DNA of 36,881 bases. Origin: Planctomycetota bacterium. Its GTDB lineage: Bacteria > Planctomycetota > J058. Made by a program: the position numbers and the translations under genes. The stretch is from positions 1 to 36,881 of the forward strand of contig JAHBXY010000092.1 in NCBI GenBank assembly GCA_019636275.1, written 5' to 3'. Positions 7,632 through 16,329 of the stretch are shown here, piece after piece. Position 1 is the stretch's first letter. Each line of letters starts with the position of its first letter. Under the pieces are notes generated by a model. The model did not search any database. It was not told the DNA's origin and worked only from the letters and a program-made list of their open reading frames with translations.

Positions 7632-8795
7632 GCCGAGCGCACGACCGGGGCCGGGCGCGCGCGCTCGCGCGCGCGCCGCGCTCGCGCGGCGCGGCCCTCG
7701 AGCGCGCGGCGCGCAGGCGCGGCGCAGCCTTCAGCGGCTCAGCGCGGCGCGCCGGCTGGGGGCGTCGGACGAGGCGCGCGTTCCCTGACGGCGCCTGACG
7801 ACCCGCGCCGGACGCTGCCCGGCTCCTCGTCGACCTCGCCGACGTGCGGCGGGCGCCGACGCGGCGGCCCTCGGCGAGGTCCTCGCGCGGCTCGAGCGCT
7901 GAGGGGCTGCCGCGCGACGACGAGCAGGCCGCCGGGCGGCGCGCGGATCGAGCCCTGGTCCCCTCCTGGCGCCTCGACGATGGGCGGCGGCCCTGAGCAG
8001 GTCAACAGTACGCGGCGTCGCGGCCGCAGGCGGGGCACCGGCGCGCGGTCGAGGTTGGGCGCTCGCCGGTCGGCCCGGAGAGCCGCCGCGGCGCTGCGCC
8101 GCGCGCTCGAGGCCGACCCGCGCCACGCGCCGACGGCGTGCGCGCCCTGGTCGAGGCGCTCCTCTCGCTGGGCGCCCGCTCGAGGCCCTGCGCCTGGTCG
8201 AGCCCGCCGACGGCAGAGGCGGCCGCCGGATTGAGGCCGCGCCCTGCGCGCGCGGCTGGGCCGGCGAGGACGTGGCGCGGCGCGGCGGCGTGGACCATCC
8301 GGCGCTGGCCCTCCTGCGGGCCGACCTCGACGCGGGGCGCGGCGCCCCTACGACGCGCTGGCCGATCGCCGACCCGGTGGCGCGCGCGCCGCGCGCGCGC
8401 GGTGGCGCGCCGAGCGCGGCGACCTCGACGGCGCGCGCCGACCTCGCCGCGCTGGCCGTCGACGATCGTGGCCGACGGCGCCCCGCACGACGTGCCGCCC
8501 CCAGATCCTCGGCGCGCGCGACGTGGTCCGCCCTGGCTCCTCGGCGATGCGGCGGGCGCCGCGCGCGCCGGGCGAGGCGCCCTGCGCGGCGCCCCCGGCG
8601 ACCCCGAGGCCGCCCTGCCCTGGCGCGCGCCGGGCGCAGCGCCGGCCGCCGCCCCGCAGGAGGCGCTGCGGCGCGCGAGCTCGAGGAGCTCTCGAGGGGC
8701 CGCTCGGGCGGCTCCTCCTCGCGCGCCTGGCGGTCCACTGGCGCCGGTCGGCGCTCGGCGACGAGGCTCCGGGCGCTCGGCCCGGGCGCGCGCCG
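7576..8795 (+). pseudogene. Frameshift-riddled middle of the kinase C-terminal region
   Basis: No single frame is convincing here, but short protein-like stretches appear in alternating frames: RAELALSRAHDRGRARALARA (from ~7617), GEVLARLER (before ~7902), MRALVEALLSLG (8138), and PWLLGDAAGAARAGRGALRG (from ~8531). They read like pieces of an Ala/Leu-rich TPR-like segment joining the kinase to the intact block at 8795-9730. Several single-base indels are needed to join them. Either the gene is decaying or this extreme-GC stretch was assembled poorly. The kinase domain upstream and the C-terminal block downstream are both clean, which favours local sequence error or a very recent lesion. Confidence 0.5.
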
Positions 8796-9730
8796 CCGGC
8801 CAGCCCCGCGCCCTGGCGGCCCTGCGCCTGGCGCTCGTCCTCCCGGCCGGGGCCGAGCCCGACCCGCTCCTGGCGCCGGCGCTCCCGGCCTGGCCGGCGC
8901 CGCGCGTGGTGGTCACCGAGGAGGCCCGGGCCGAGGCGGCGGCCCTCGTGAGCGCGTCGCACGCCTTCCCGCGCGAGCGTGAGCCCGAGGCGCTGGCGCT
9001 CCTCGAGCGCGCCGTGGCTCTCGACCCCGAGACCCGCGCCGTGCGCTGGGAGTACGCCACCTCGTTCAGCCGCACGCAGGAGCACGGCCCCGAGGGCCTG
9101 GTCGAGTGGGGCCGCTACCTGCGGGCGGACCCGCCGCACGTGTTCGCGCTCCTCATGCGCTGGCGCCACGACCTCCTCGAGTCCTACACCTACCGCCCGC
9201 TCGACCCGCTCGCCGTGGCCGACGACGCGCTGCGGCCTGGCGGCGACGAGGGCGCCCGCCACGTCCCCTGGCTGGTCATGCACCAGCTCGGCCTCCTCTA
9301 CCCCGCGGACGCTCCGCCCCGCTGGCCGCGGGCCACGAGCGAGGAGGTCCGCGCGCGGCTCGACCGCGTCCTCCTCGCCGACCCCGGGCTCGTCGGGCTC
9401 CTCTACCTGCGCGCGCAGCTCATGGCCCTCGACGGCCGCCAGGCCGCCGCCCGGCGCGACCTGGCCCTCGTCTCGGACCTCGTGCGCGCCCTCCCCGATC
9501 GCGCCGGCTTCCAGGCCGTCTACGACGACCTCTCCCGGCTGTGGGTCCTCGCCACGAACGGCGACCACGAGGCGGCCCTGCGCGTGGTCGAGGGCCTCGA
9601 GCGGGCGCCGGTCCTGGGCAAGAAGCCGGCGACGCGCGTCGTGCGCTGGCTGACGGAGGACCCCCACCTGGCGCCGGTCCGCGGCGCGCCGCTCTACAAG
9701 CGCCTGCTGGCCGAGTTCTCCCCGCGCTGA
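8138..9730 (+). CDS. C-terminal TPR-like part of the broken kinase gene
   Basis: The frame ending at 9730 is open from 8138, but only about 8795-9730 (~310 codons) looks like genuine protein. There, helical TPR-like segments are clear: PEALALLERAVALDPETRAVRWEYA, LLYLRAQLMALDGRQAAARRDLALV, and AALRVVEGLERAPVLGKK. The end (VRWLTEDPHLAPVRGAPLYKRLL) is typical of TPR-tailed kinases that list per-item loads. It is best read as the C-terminus of the protein starting at 5961, which would total about 1250 residues. The 8138 start is not supported by a ribosome site and is probably artificial. Confidence 0.5.
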   Translation: MRALVEALLSLGARSRPCAWSSPPTAEAAAGLRPRPARAAGPARTWRGAAAWTIRRWPSCGPTSTRGAAPLRRAGRSPTRWRARRARAVARRARRPRRRAPTSPRWPSTIVADGAPHDVPPPDPRRARRGPPWLLGDAAGAARAGRGALRGAPGDPEAALPWRAPGAAPAAAPQEALRRASSRSSRGAARAAPPRAPGGPLAPVGARRRGSGRSARARAAGQPRALAALRLALVLPAGAEPDPLLAPALPAWPAPRVVVTEEARAEAAALVSASHAFPREREPEALALLERAVALDPETRAVRWEYATSFSRTQEHGPEGLVEWGRYLRADPPHVFALLMRWRHDLLESYTYRPLDPLAVADDALRPGGDEGARHVPWLVMHQLGLLYPADAPPRWPRATSEEVRARLDRVLLADPGLVGLLYLRAQLMALDGRQAAARRDLALVSDLVRALPDRAGFQAVYDDLSRLWVLATNGDHEAALRVVEGLERAPVLGKKPATRVVRWLTEDPHLAPVRGAPLYKRLLAEFSPR

Positions 9731-9738
9731 GGTGTGTT

Positions 9739-9865
9739 CGACGGCTGCGGCCGCGGATGCTGGGCGGGGCGGCGCGCGCGCGGGCTCGAAGTATGCCGAT
9801 ACGACGTCGCCCGCGCGCGCGCCGCCTCGCCTCAGCCTCCGCGGCCTCGCCTCGCTCGCTGCTCC
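9739..9865. repeat. Intergenic hairpin element, copy 2
   Basis: It starts with the same 15-mer as copy 1 (9739-9753) and ends with the same CTCGCCTCGCTCGC (9846-9859). Its core is a perfect 18-bp inverted repeat, 9768-9785 and 9809-9826, around a 23-nt loop (9786-9808). It begins 8 nt after the stop of the kinase C-terminal block, the same position relative to a gene as copy 1. Confidence 0.72.
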
Positions 9866-9900
9866 GATTGCAGGCCGGCCACCGACTCGCCGGCGCGCGT

Positions 9901-9962
9901 CGACGGCTTCATGCGGCCACGGATCATGGGCGGGGCGGCGCGCGCGCGGGCCAGGCTCCGAG
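9901..9962. repeat. Intergenic hairpin element, truncated third copy
   Basis: CGACGGCT at 9901 is followed, with small changes, by the left half of copy 2, including the 18-nt left arm. The right arm and loop are missing. It lies directly before the stop codon of the minus-strand gene that ends at 9966. Confidence 0.55.
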
Positions 9963-9965
9963 CGG

Positions 9966-10751
9966 TCACTGACCGAAGAGCCGGCGCAGCGTACCGGCCG
10001 CTCCCTCGGTGGCCGCCGGCGTCCCCGCCGTGGCCGAGCGCTCGGGCTGCAGGGCCGCCAGGTACCCCTGCATGGCGTCGACCCCGCCCGGCCGCGCGGA
10101 GGTCACGGCCGCGGCGCCGTCGGCGTCGCTGCGCACGTGGGCCTGGAACCCCGAGTCGAAGCGGACGTCGCCCGAGTGGGCGTCGCTCGTCGCGTCGGGG
10201 CCGCCGTGGCGCTGGATCGCGGCGAGGGCCTGGTCGATCGACTCGCGCAGCGGGCCGTCGGGCAGGCGGGTGCTCACGGCGAGGTCGGAGCCGCCGAGGT
10301 GCGCGAACGTCGCGTCGGCCACGGCCGGCGCGGGGGCCACGCTCCAGGCCGCGTCGAGCGCCGCGCGGGCCAGGGCGGCGTCACGGACGACGTCGCCGTG
10401 GACGAGCACCACCTGGTCCCCGCGCAGCTCGCCGACGACGGGCCGGCCGTCGCTCCAGTGCTCGGTCCGCGCCAGGAACTCCTGCGCCGCCGCGGCGCTG
10501 GGGAAGCGCAGCCGCTCGACGATCGCCTCGCCCGCCTGCGAGCGGACGCCCTGGGCCACGGCGCCGGGCGACCCCACGCGCTCGACGCGCTCGATCGGGC
10601 CGACCGGCCCGACGGCCGCCTCGAGCCTCGTCCGCCAGGCGCGCTCGCGCGCGCTCGGCTCCTGCGCGGTGGCCGGCCCGGTCAAGGTGAGGAGCGCGAT
10701 CAGCGCCCCGCTGGCGATCCACGATCCCTTTGATCCCTTCGATCCCTTCAT
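9966..10751 (-). CDS. Exported protein of unknown function
   Basis: 261 residues from the ATG at 10751, preceded by an AAGGAGCGAAGGAC ribosome site. The N-terminus is a signal peptide: a basic stretch of three Lys-Gly-Ser repeats, a hydrophobic core (WIASGALIALLTLTG) and a cleavage site after ~29 (ATAQEP). The mature part contains two helix/strand segments (ERLRFPSAAAAQEFLARTEHW and GDQVVLVHGDVVRDAALARAAL), and then a less ordered Ala/Gly/Asp-rich region. The first looks like the heat-stable fold of proteins that compare a value with a threshold, but I cannot assign a family. It is convergent with the kinase block and divergent from the UbiA operon. Confidence 0.7.
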   Translation of the reverse strand: MKGSKGSKGSWIASGALIALLTLTGPATAQEPSARERAWRTRLEAAVGPVGPIERVERVGSPGAVAQGVRSQAGEAIVERLRFPSAAAAQEFLARTEHWSDGRPVVGELRGDQVVLVHGDVVRDAALARAALDAAWSVAPAPAVADATFAHLGGSDLAVSTRLPDGPLRESIDQALAAIQRHGGPDATSDAHSGDVRFDSGFQAHVRSDADGAAAVTSARPGGVDAMQGYLAALQPERSATAGTPAATEGAAGTLRRLFGQ

Positions 10752-10903
10752 GTCCTTCGCTCCTTTCCTCGGTGCTGCCGGCGCTCTTTGCAGCTGGCGT
10801 GCCGGCGTAAGTCACGCTATGTCGGTCAAAAGCCGTCCGCCCGTGGACCGTCGCGCGCGGACATGGACCGCGTGTCACGCGGCGTGGCCGGGGGCGGACC
10901 AGG

Positions 10904-10909
10904 TATCCT
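10904..10909 (+). promoter_or_regulatory. Candidate -10 box (TATCCT) for the UbiA operon
   Basis: TATCCT ends 8 nt before the ATG at 10918. There is no Shine-Dalgarno, so a leaderless or near-leaderless mRNA is inferred. Confidence 0.35.
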
Positions 10910-10917
10910 GCGGCGCG

Positions 10918-11913
10918 ATGAACGTGACGGCGGAGGCGCCTCTGCGCGCGCGGCTGTGGGCCTACCTGGAGGAGCGCTTCCCCCCGGGCGCCATGGCGGT
11001 GTTCTCGGGGGTGACGGTGCTGTCGGCCGCGGCGGCGGCCGCCGCCGCGACGGGGCGGGCGGTGGGCGTCGACCCGGGGCTGGCCCTGCTGGCGGTCGGG
11101 CACCTGCTCACGCTCCTGCTCCTGCGCGTGCTCGACGAGCACAAGGACCACGAGCGCGACGTGACCGCCTACCCCGACCGCGTCCTGTCGCGCGGCCTGG
11201 TGACGCTCGGCGCGCTGTCGCGCCTGGGCTGGACCGCCAGCGCGGTGGCGCTCCTGGCCTCGGCGGCGCTCGGGCCCGTGCCGCTGGTCGCGCACGCGCT
11301 GGTCGTCGTCTTCGCCCTGCTCATGGCCAAGGAGTTCTTCCTGGGCGACCTCCTGCGCAAGGACGTGTTCGTCTACGCCGCCGCGCACCAGCCGATCAAC
11401 CCGCTGATCACCGGCTGGCTCCTCGTCGGCGTCGCCGCCCGCGGCACCGGCGCGCTCGACGACCTCGGCGCCCACCTGCCGCCGGCGCTCGGCTGGTACG
11501 TCGGCGCGCAGTTCGCGCTCGGCTTCGGCTTCGAGGTCGCGCGCAAGCTGTGGACGCCCGAGGAGGAGCGCCCCGATCTGGTCGACTCCTACTCGTCGCA
11601 CGCGATCGGCCCGCGCGGCGGCGCCGCCCTGGCGCTGGCGCTGCTGCTCGGCGGCTGCGCGGCCGTGTCCGTGTTCGTCGTGCGCGCCGGCCTGCCCGCC
11701 TGGACGCACGCGGCGGTGGGCCTGTGCGCGCTCCTGTGCCTCGTCACCGTGGGTCGCTTCGCGGCGGCCCCGTTCCCCGGCGCGAGCAAGAAGCTCCAGG
11801 GCGCCGTGGGCCTGGGCTCGCTCGTGCTCCACGCCGGCCTCGTCGCCGGCGCGGCCGCGGCCCACGGGTTCGCCGTCGGCCTGGGCGCCTGGGGCTGGGG
11901 GGCAGGAGCGTGA
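10918..11913 (+). CDS. UbiA-like membrane prenyltransferase
   Basis: 331 residues, with about eight or nine hydrophobic helices as in UbiA proteins. The first aspartate-rich motif, which binds the Mg-diphosphate of the isoprenoid donor, is seen as D73-x3-D77-x3-D81 (DEHKDHERD), with the conserved YPDRVLSRG after it. The second motif region is GFEVARKLWTPEEERPDLVDSYSS (~204-227), which differs from the common form. UbiA enzymes join a polyprenyl chain to an aromatic ring or another acceptor within the membrane. The acceptor here cannot be told from sequence. Its stop overlaps the start of the next gene as GTGA, and a third gene follows 1 nt after that, so the three products probably serve one pathway. 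Confidence 0.75.
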   Translation: MNVTAEAPLRARLWAYLEERFPPGAMAVFSGVTVLSAAAAAAAATGRAVGVDPGLALLAVGHLLTLLLLRVLDEHKDHERDVTAYPDRVLSRGLVTLGALSRLGWTASAVALLASAALGPVPLVAHALVVVFALLMAKEFFLGDLLRKDVFVYAAAHQPINPLITGWLLVGVAARGTGALDDLGAHLPPALGWYVGAQFALGFGFEVARKLWTPEEERPDLVDSYSSHAIGPRGGAALALALLLGGCAAVSVFVVRAGLPAWTHAAVGLCALLCLVTVGRFAAAPFPGASKKLQGAVGLGSLVLHAGLVAGAAAAHGFAVGLGAWGWGAGA

Positions 11914-14642
11914 GCGTCACCGTCCCGCCGTCGTCGTCGCCCCTGCCGCGCGAGGCGGTCCTGCCCTGGCACGCGCCCGAGGCCGCGCAGCGCCCGCTCG
12001 CCGGCGGCAAGGGGGCCAACCTCGCGCGGCTCGTCGAGGTGGGGCTGCCGGTCCCGCCGTTCTTCGTCGTCAGCACGGCGGCCTTCCGCGCCGTCGTCGA
12101 CCCGCTGCGCGGCCGGATCGCCGAGCGCCTCGCCGCGCACGACCTCGACACGCCGCAGGGCGCCGAGGCCGCGGCCGCCGAGGTCAAGGCGCTGCTCCTC
12201 GAGGGCCCGCGCCCCAACGACCTCGAGGCGCTGGTGGCCGAGGGCCTCGGCCGGCTGCCGCGCGACGAGGCCGGCTTCGTCGCCGTGCGCAGCTCGGCCG
12301 TGGGCGAGGACGCGGCCGACGCCTCGTTCGCGGGGCAGATGGACACGTTCCTGTTCGTGAAGGGCCCGGCCGAGGTGGCGCAGGCGGTCGTCGGCTGCTG
12401 GGCGTCGGCCTTCGGCGCGCGCGCGCTCTCCTACCGGCGCCAGAAGGGGATCGACCCGGCCGACGTCGAGATGGCGGTCGTCGTCCAGCGCATGATCCCG
12501 GGCGGCGTGTCGGGCGTGCTGTTCACCGCCTGCCCGACGACGGGGCGCCGCGACCAGGTCGTCGTCAGCGCCACCTGGGGCCTGGGCGAGGGGCTGGTCT
12601 CGGGCGCGCTGGCGGCCGACACGTTCAAGGCCGACAAGCAGACGGGCGCGCTCGCCGAGACCGACGTGCAGCCGAAGGAGCGGCAGGTCGTGTGGGACAC
12701 GGCCAAGGGCCGCGGCACGACCGAGGCGCCGGTCCCGGCCGAGCGGCAGGAGGCGCCCTGCCTGACCCCGGACGAGGTCGCCGACCTCGTCCGGCTCGGG
12801 CGCGCCGTCGAGCGGCTCTACAAGGGCGCCCCGCAGGACGTCGAGTGGACGCGCGCCGGCGGCGAGGCGTGGCTGCTGCAGACGCGCCCGATCACGAGCC
12901 TCCCGCCGCCGCCGCCCTCGGGGCCGGACCTCCTGTGGGACAACTCGAACATCATCGAGTCCTACTCGGGCGTCACGACGCCGCTGACGTTCTCCTACAT
13001 CCGCTGGGCCTACTCGGTGGCCTACACGCAGAGCTGCGAGCTGGCGGGCGTGCCGGCGGCCGAGGTCAAGGCGCAGGAGCGCACCTACAAGAGCATGCTC
13101 GGCCTGCTCCAGGGGTGCGTCTACTACAACCTGTTCTCCTGGTACCGGCTCCTGTCGCTCTTCCCCGGGTTCGAGAAGAACGCGGCCCACATGGAGCAGA
13201 TGCTCGGCGTGCGCGAGTCGGCGAAGATCGCCGCCGCGCGCCCGCGCTGGTCGCGGCGCCAGCGGCTCTACATGCTCTGGTGCATGGTCCGCAACTACGC
13301 CACGGTCGGCCGGCTCGTGGCGCGCTTCCAGGCGGACTTCCAGGAGAGCTACGCCATCTACGACGGGCGCGACTGGGACGCCATGGAGCTGCACGAGCTC
13401 CAGGACGCCTACTGGGACATGGTGCGGCGGTTCCTCTGGCGCTGGCAGGCGCCGCTGGTGACGGACTTCTGCGCCATGGTCTTCTCGGGCACGCTCAAGG
13501 AGCTGACCGTGCGCTGGGGGGTCGACCCGAGCGGCGGGCTGCAGAACGACCTGCTCTGCGGCGAGGGCGGGATCGAGTCGACCGAGCCCACGCGCAACCT
13601 CCTGCGCATGGCCGAGGCGGTGCGGAAGGACCCGGCCCTGAGGGGCGCCCTGCTCGACACGCCCGACGACGCCTGCCTGGCCATGCTCGAGGCGCGGGCC
13701 GAGCACGCCGGGTTCCTGGGCGAGGTGCGGCAGTACCTGCGGCGGTGGGGCTTCCGCTGCATGAACGAGCTCAAGCTCGAGGAGCCGACCCTCCGCGACC
13801 GGCCGGCGTTCCTGTTCACGATGATCAAGAACTACCTGCGGCAGGCCGACCTCGACGTCGAGGCCATGGAGCGGCGCGAGAAGGAGAAGCGCGCGGCGGC
13901 CGAGCGGGTGGTCGACGAGCGGCTGTCGTTCGCCCGGCGGCCGTTCTACCGCTTCGTCATGCGCGAGACGCGGCGGCACGTGAAGAACCGCGAGAACATG
14001 CGCTTCGCGCGCACGCGCAGCTACGGCCTCGTGCGCGAGCTCCTCAACGCGATCGGGCGCAAGCTCGAGCAGCGCGGCGTCCTCGACCACTGGCACGACG
14101 TCTACTACCTCGTGCTCGACGAGGTCTTCGGCTACATCGACGGCACGACGGCCTGCACCGACCTGCGCGGGCTGGCGGCCGTGCGCAAGGCCGAGTTCGA
14201 GCGCTTCCGCGCCCTGCCCGAGCCCGACGACCGGATCGTCACGCTCGGCGCCGTGCACGCGGGCAACGTCCTCACGAAGCCCGCGCCGGCGCTCGTGGGC
14301 GACGGCAAGACGCTGCGCGGCACGCCCTGCTGCCCGGGCGTGGTCACGGGCAAGGTGCGCGTGATCCGCTCGCCCAAGGACGACATGACGCTCGACGGCG
14401 AGATCCTCGTCGCCGCGCGGACCGACCCCGGCTGGGTGCCGCTCTACCCGTCGGCGAGCGGCCTGTTGATCGAGCGCGGCTCGCTCCTCTCGCACAGCTC
14501 GATCGTGGCGCGCGAGCTGGGGCTGCCGACGATCGTGAACATCCCCGAGCTGATCGCGCGGCTGAAGGACGGCATGACGGTGACCATGGACGCCGGGCAG
14601 GGCGTGGTCACGGTGCACGAGGAGGGGGAGGGGGGCGGCTAG
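11910..14642 (+). CDS. PEP synthase/rifampicin phosphotransferase-like dikinase
   Basis: 910 residues from a GTG with AGGAG 4 nt upstream. The N-terminal ATP-binding domain (PEP/pyruvate-binding fold, ~25-330) has GGKGANLARLVEVGLPVPPFFV, VRSSAVGEDAADASFAGQMDT, MIPGGVSGVLFTAC and the closing QTRPITSLP. A long unassigned middle (~335-790) follows. The C-terminal swivelling domain carries the phospho-carrier histidine, His862, in GSLLSHSSIVARELGLP. There is no C-terminal TIM barrel, so it cannot be a full PEP synthase or pyruvate phosphate dikinase. The order ATP-grasp, acceptor domain, His domain matches rifampicin phosphotransferases and related small-molecule dikinases, which move the beta-phosphate of ATP through the histidine to an acceptor. 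The acceptor is unknown; the neighbours suggest a lipid or prenylated compound. Confidence 0.82.
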   Translation: MSVTVPPSSSPLPREAVLPWHAPEAAQRPLAGGKGANLARLVEVGLPVPPFFVVSTAAFRAVVDPLRGRIAERLAAHDLDTPQGAEAAAAEVKALLLEGPRPNDLEALVAEGLGRLPRDEAGFVAVRSSAVGEDAADASFAGQMDTFLFVKGPAEVAQAVVGCWASAFGARALSYRRQKGIDPADVEMAVVVQRMIPGGVSGVLFTACPTTGRRDQVVVSATWGLGEGLVSGALAADTFKADKQTGALAETDVQPKERQVVWDTAKGRGTTEAPVPAERQEAPCLTPDEVADLVRLGRAVERLYKGAPQDVEWTRAGGEAWLLQTRPITSLPPPPPSGPDLLWDNSNIIESYSGVTTPLTFSYIRWAYSVAYTQSCELAGVPAAEVKAQERTYKSMLGLLQGCVYYNLFSWYRLLSLFPGFEKNAAHMEQMLGVRESAKIAAARPRWSRRQRLYMLWCMVRNYATVGRLVARFQADFQESYAIYDGRDWDAMELHELQDAYWDMVRRFLWRWQAPLVTDFCAMVFSGTLKELTVRWGVDPSGGLQNDLLCGEGGIESTEPTRNLLRMAEAVRKDPALRGALLDTPDDACLAMLEARAEHAGFLGEVRQYLRRWGFRCMNELKLEEPTLRDRPAFLFTMIKNYLRQADLDVEAMERREKEKRAAAERVVDERLSFARRPFYRFVMRETRRHVKNRENMRFARTRSYGLVRELLNAIGRKLEQRGVLDHWHDVYYLVLDEVFGYIDGTTACTDLRGLAAVRKAEFERFRALPEPDDRIVTLGAVHAGNVLTKPAPALVGDGKTLRGTPCCPGVVTGKVRVIRSPKDDMTLDGEILVAARTDPGWVPLYPSASGLLIERGSLLSHSSIVARELGLPTIVNIPELIARLKDGMTVTMDAGQGVVTVHEEGEGGG

Positions 14643-14643
14643 C

Positions 14644-16311
14644 GTGGCGGATGATCGGAGGATCGGCCGCCCCCCGCCCGAGACGATCGGCCCCGAGCGC
14701 AACGTCGTCAACTTCTTCCTCCACTGGGTCGAGCGCGCGCCCGACCGGCCGGCGATCGTCTTCCCCTCGCGCGCGCCCGACGGCCGGCTGGTCTACGACG
14801 TCGTGACCTTCCGCGCGCTCGACCGCGACTCGGGCCGGCTGGCGCACGGCCTCGCGCGCCTGGGGGTGCGGCGCGGCGACCGCGTGCTGGTCATGGTCCC
14901 CATGTCGCGACCGCTCTACGCGCTGCTGGTCGCGCTGATGAAGCTCGGCGCCTGCGCCGTGTTCGTCGACCCCTGGGCGGTCAAGCAGCTCGGCCGCGCG
15001 GCCGACCTCGTGCGCCCGAAGGCGTTCGTCGGCGTCCCGCTGGCGCACCTGCTGCGGCTGCGCGACGCGCCCGTGCGGCGGATCCCGCTCAAGCTCGTGG
15101 CGCTGCCGACGGCGGGCTGGCAGCGGCTGCTCGGGCGGCGCCTCGACGACCTGCTGCGGCGCGGGCCGACCGCGTTCCCGGCCGCCACCTGCGGGCTCGA
15201 CGACCCGGCGCTGATCACGTTCACGACCGGCAGCACCGGCGCGCCCAAAGGCGCCAGCCGGACGCAGCGGTTCCTCAACGCGCAGGGCGTGGCGCTCGAC
15301 CACCACCTGCGGCGCGTCGAGGACGACGTCGACATGCCGGCCCTGCCGATCTTCGTCCTGAACAACCTCGGCGCCGGCGTGCCGTCGGTCCTGCCGCTGG
15401 TGAACTTCATGAAGATCGCCGAGGTCGACCCGGCGACGATCGTGCAGGAGGTGCGCGACTGGCGGGTGACGACGCTCGGCGGCTCGCCGGCCTACCTGCT
15501 GCCGATCGCCCGCTGGTGCGTCGAGCAGGGCGTCGTGCTCGACCGCGTGCGCGGCGTCGTGGCCGGCGGCGCGCCCGTGCCGCCGCGCCTCCTGGCGCTG
15601 CTGCAGCGCTGCTGCCCGAACGCGCGCGGCAACATCGAGGTCCTCTACGGCTCGACGGAGGCCGAGCCGGTGGCGCGGATCGAGGCCGACGAGGTCCTGG
15701 GCGAGACGGCGGCCGCCACGGAGCGCGGGCGCGGCAACTGCGTCGGCGTCCCGGTGCCCGACGTCGAGGTCAAGCTCGTCCACGCCCGCCAGGGCCCGCT
15801 CGCGCTCGGCCCGCGCGGCTGGGCCGACCTCGAGGTCGCGCCCGGCGAGGTGGGCGAGGTGCTCGTCACGGGCGACCACGTCCAGCGCGACTACTACCGC
15901 AACGCCGCCGCCGTGCGCGAGAACAAGCTCACCGGGCCCGACGGCCGCGTGTGGCACCGCATGGGCGACCTCGCCTGGCGCGACGACCGCGGGCGGCTGT
16001 GGCTCGTCGGCCGCGCCAACGACGCCGTCCCCTGGCGCGGGCGGACGCTCTACCCGATCCAGGTCGAGGGGCGCGCCCTCTCGGTCGAGGGCGTGCGCCT
16101 GGCCGGCCTGGTCGAGGTGCGCGGCCAGGCGGTGCTGGCCCTCGTCCTCGAGGCGGGCGCCGCGGCCGAGGTCGCCCGCGCGCGCGTGCTCGCCGCGCTC
16201 GACGAGGTGGGCCTCGGCGTCGACCGGATCGTGGTCGTCGACGCGATCCCCCTCGACCCGCGGCACAACGCGAAGGTCGAGCGCGCGGCGCTGCGGGCGC
16301 AGCTCGCCTGA
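14644..16311 (+). CDS. OleC-like adenylate-forming enzyme (fatty acid CoA ligase family)
   Basis: 555 residues from a GTG one nt after the previous stop, with a GGAGGGG ribosome site inside that gene's end. It has the ANL-superfamily cores: phosphate loop TFTTGSTGAPKG (192-203), VLYGSTEAEPVAR, the hinge region MGDLAWRDDRGRLWLVGR, and catalytic Lys544 in RHNAKVER near the C-terminus. The STEAEPVA and RHNAK motifs resemble the OleC branch, whose studied members make beta-lactones from 2-alkyl-3-hydroxy acids in olefin biosynthesis, rather than ordinary acyl-CoA ligases. OleA, OleB and OleD are not in this window. With UbiA and a dikinase beside it, a different lipid or natural-product pathway is inferred. 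Confidence 0.82.
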   Translation: MADDRRIGRPPPETIGPERNVVNFFLHWVERAPDRPAIVFPSRAPDGRLVYDVVTFRALDRDSGRLAHGLARLGVRRGDRVLVMVPMSRPLYALLVALMKLGACAVFVDPWAVKQLGRAADLVRPKAFVGVPLAHLLRLRDAPVRRIPLKLVALPTAGWQRLLGRRLDDLLRRGPTAFPAATCGLDDPALITFTTGSTGAPKGASRTQRFLNAQGVALDHHLRRVEDDVDMPALPIFVLNNLGAGVPSVLPLVNFMKIAEVDPATIVQEVRDWRVTTLGGSPAYLLPIARWCVEQGVVLDRVRGVVAGGAPVPPRLLALLQRCCPNARGNIEVLYGSTEAEPVARIEADEVLGETAAATERGRGNCVGVPVPDVEVKLVHARQGPLALGPRGWADLEVAPGEVGEVLVTGDHVQRDYYRNAAAVRENKLTGPDGRVWHRMGDLAWRDDRGRLWLVGRANDAVPWRGRTLYPIQVEGRALSVEGVRLAGLVEVRGQAVLALVLEAGAAAEVARARVLAALDEVGLGVDRIVVVDAIPLDPRHNAKVERAALRAQLA

Positions 16312-16329
16312 CGACGGGCTGAGCGGCGT

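Noticed and set aside
11589..14711. A 1040-residue minus-strand gene opposite the dikinase
   Set aside because: Composition-driven shadow of a gene with clear catalytic motifs on the other strand.
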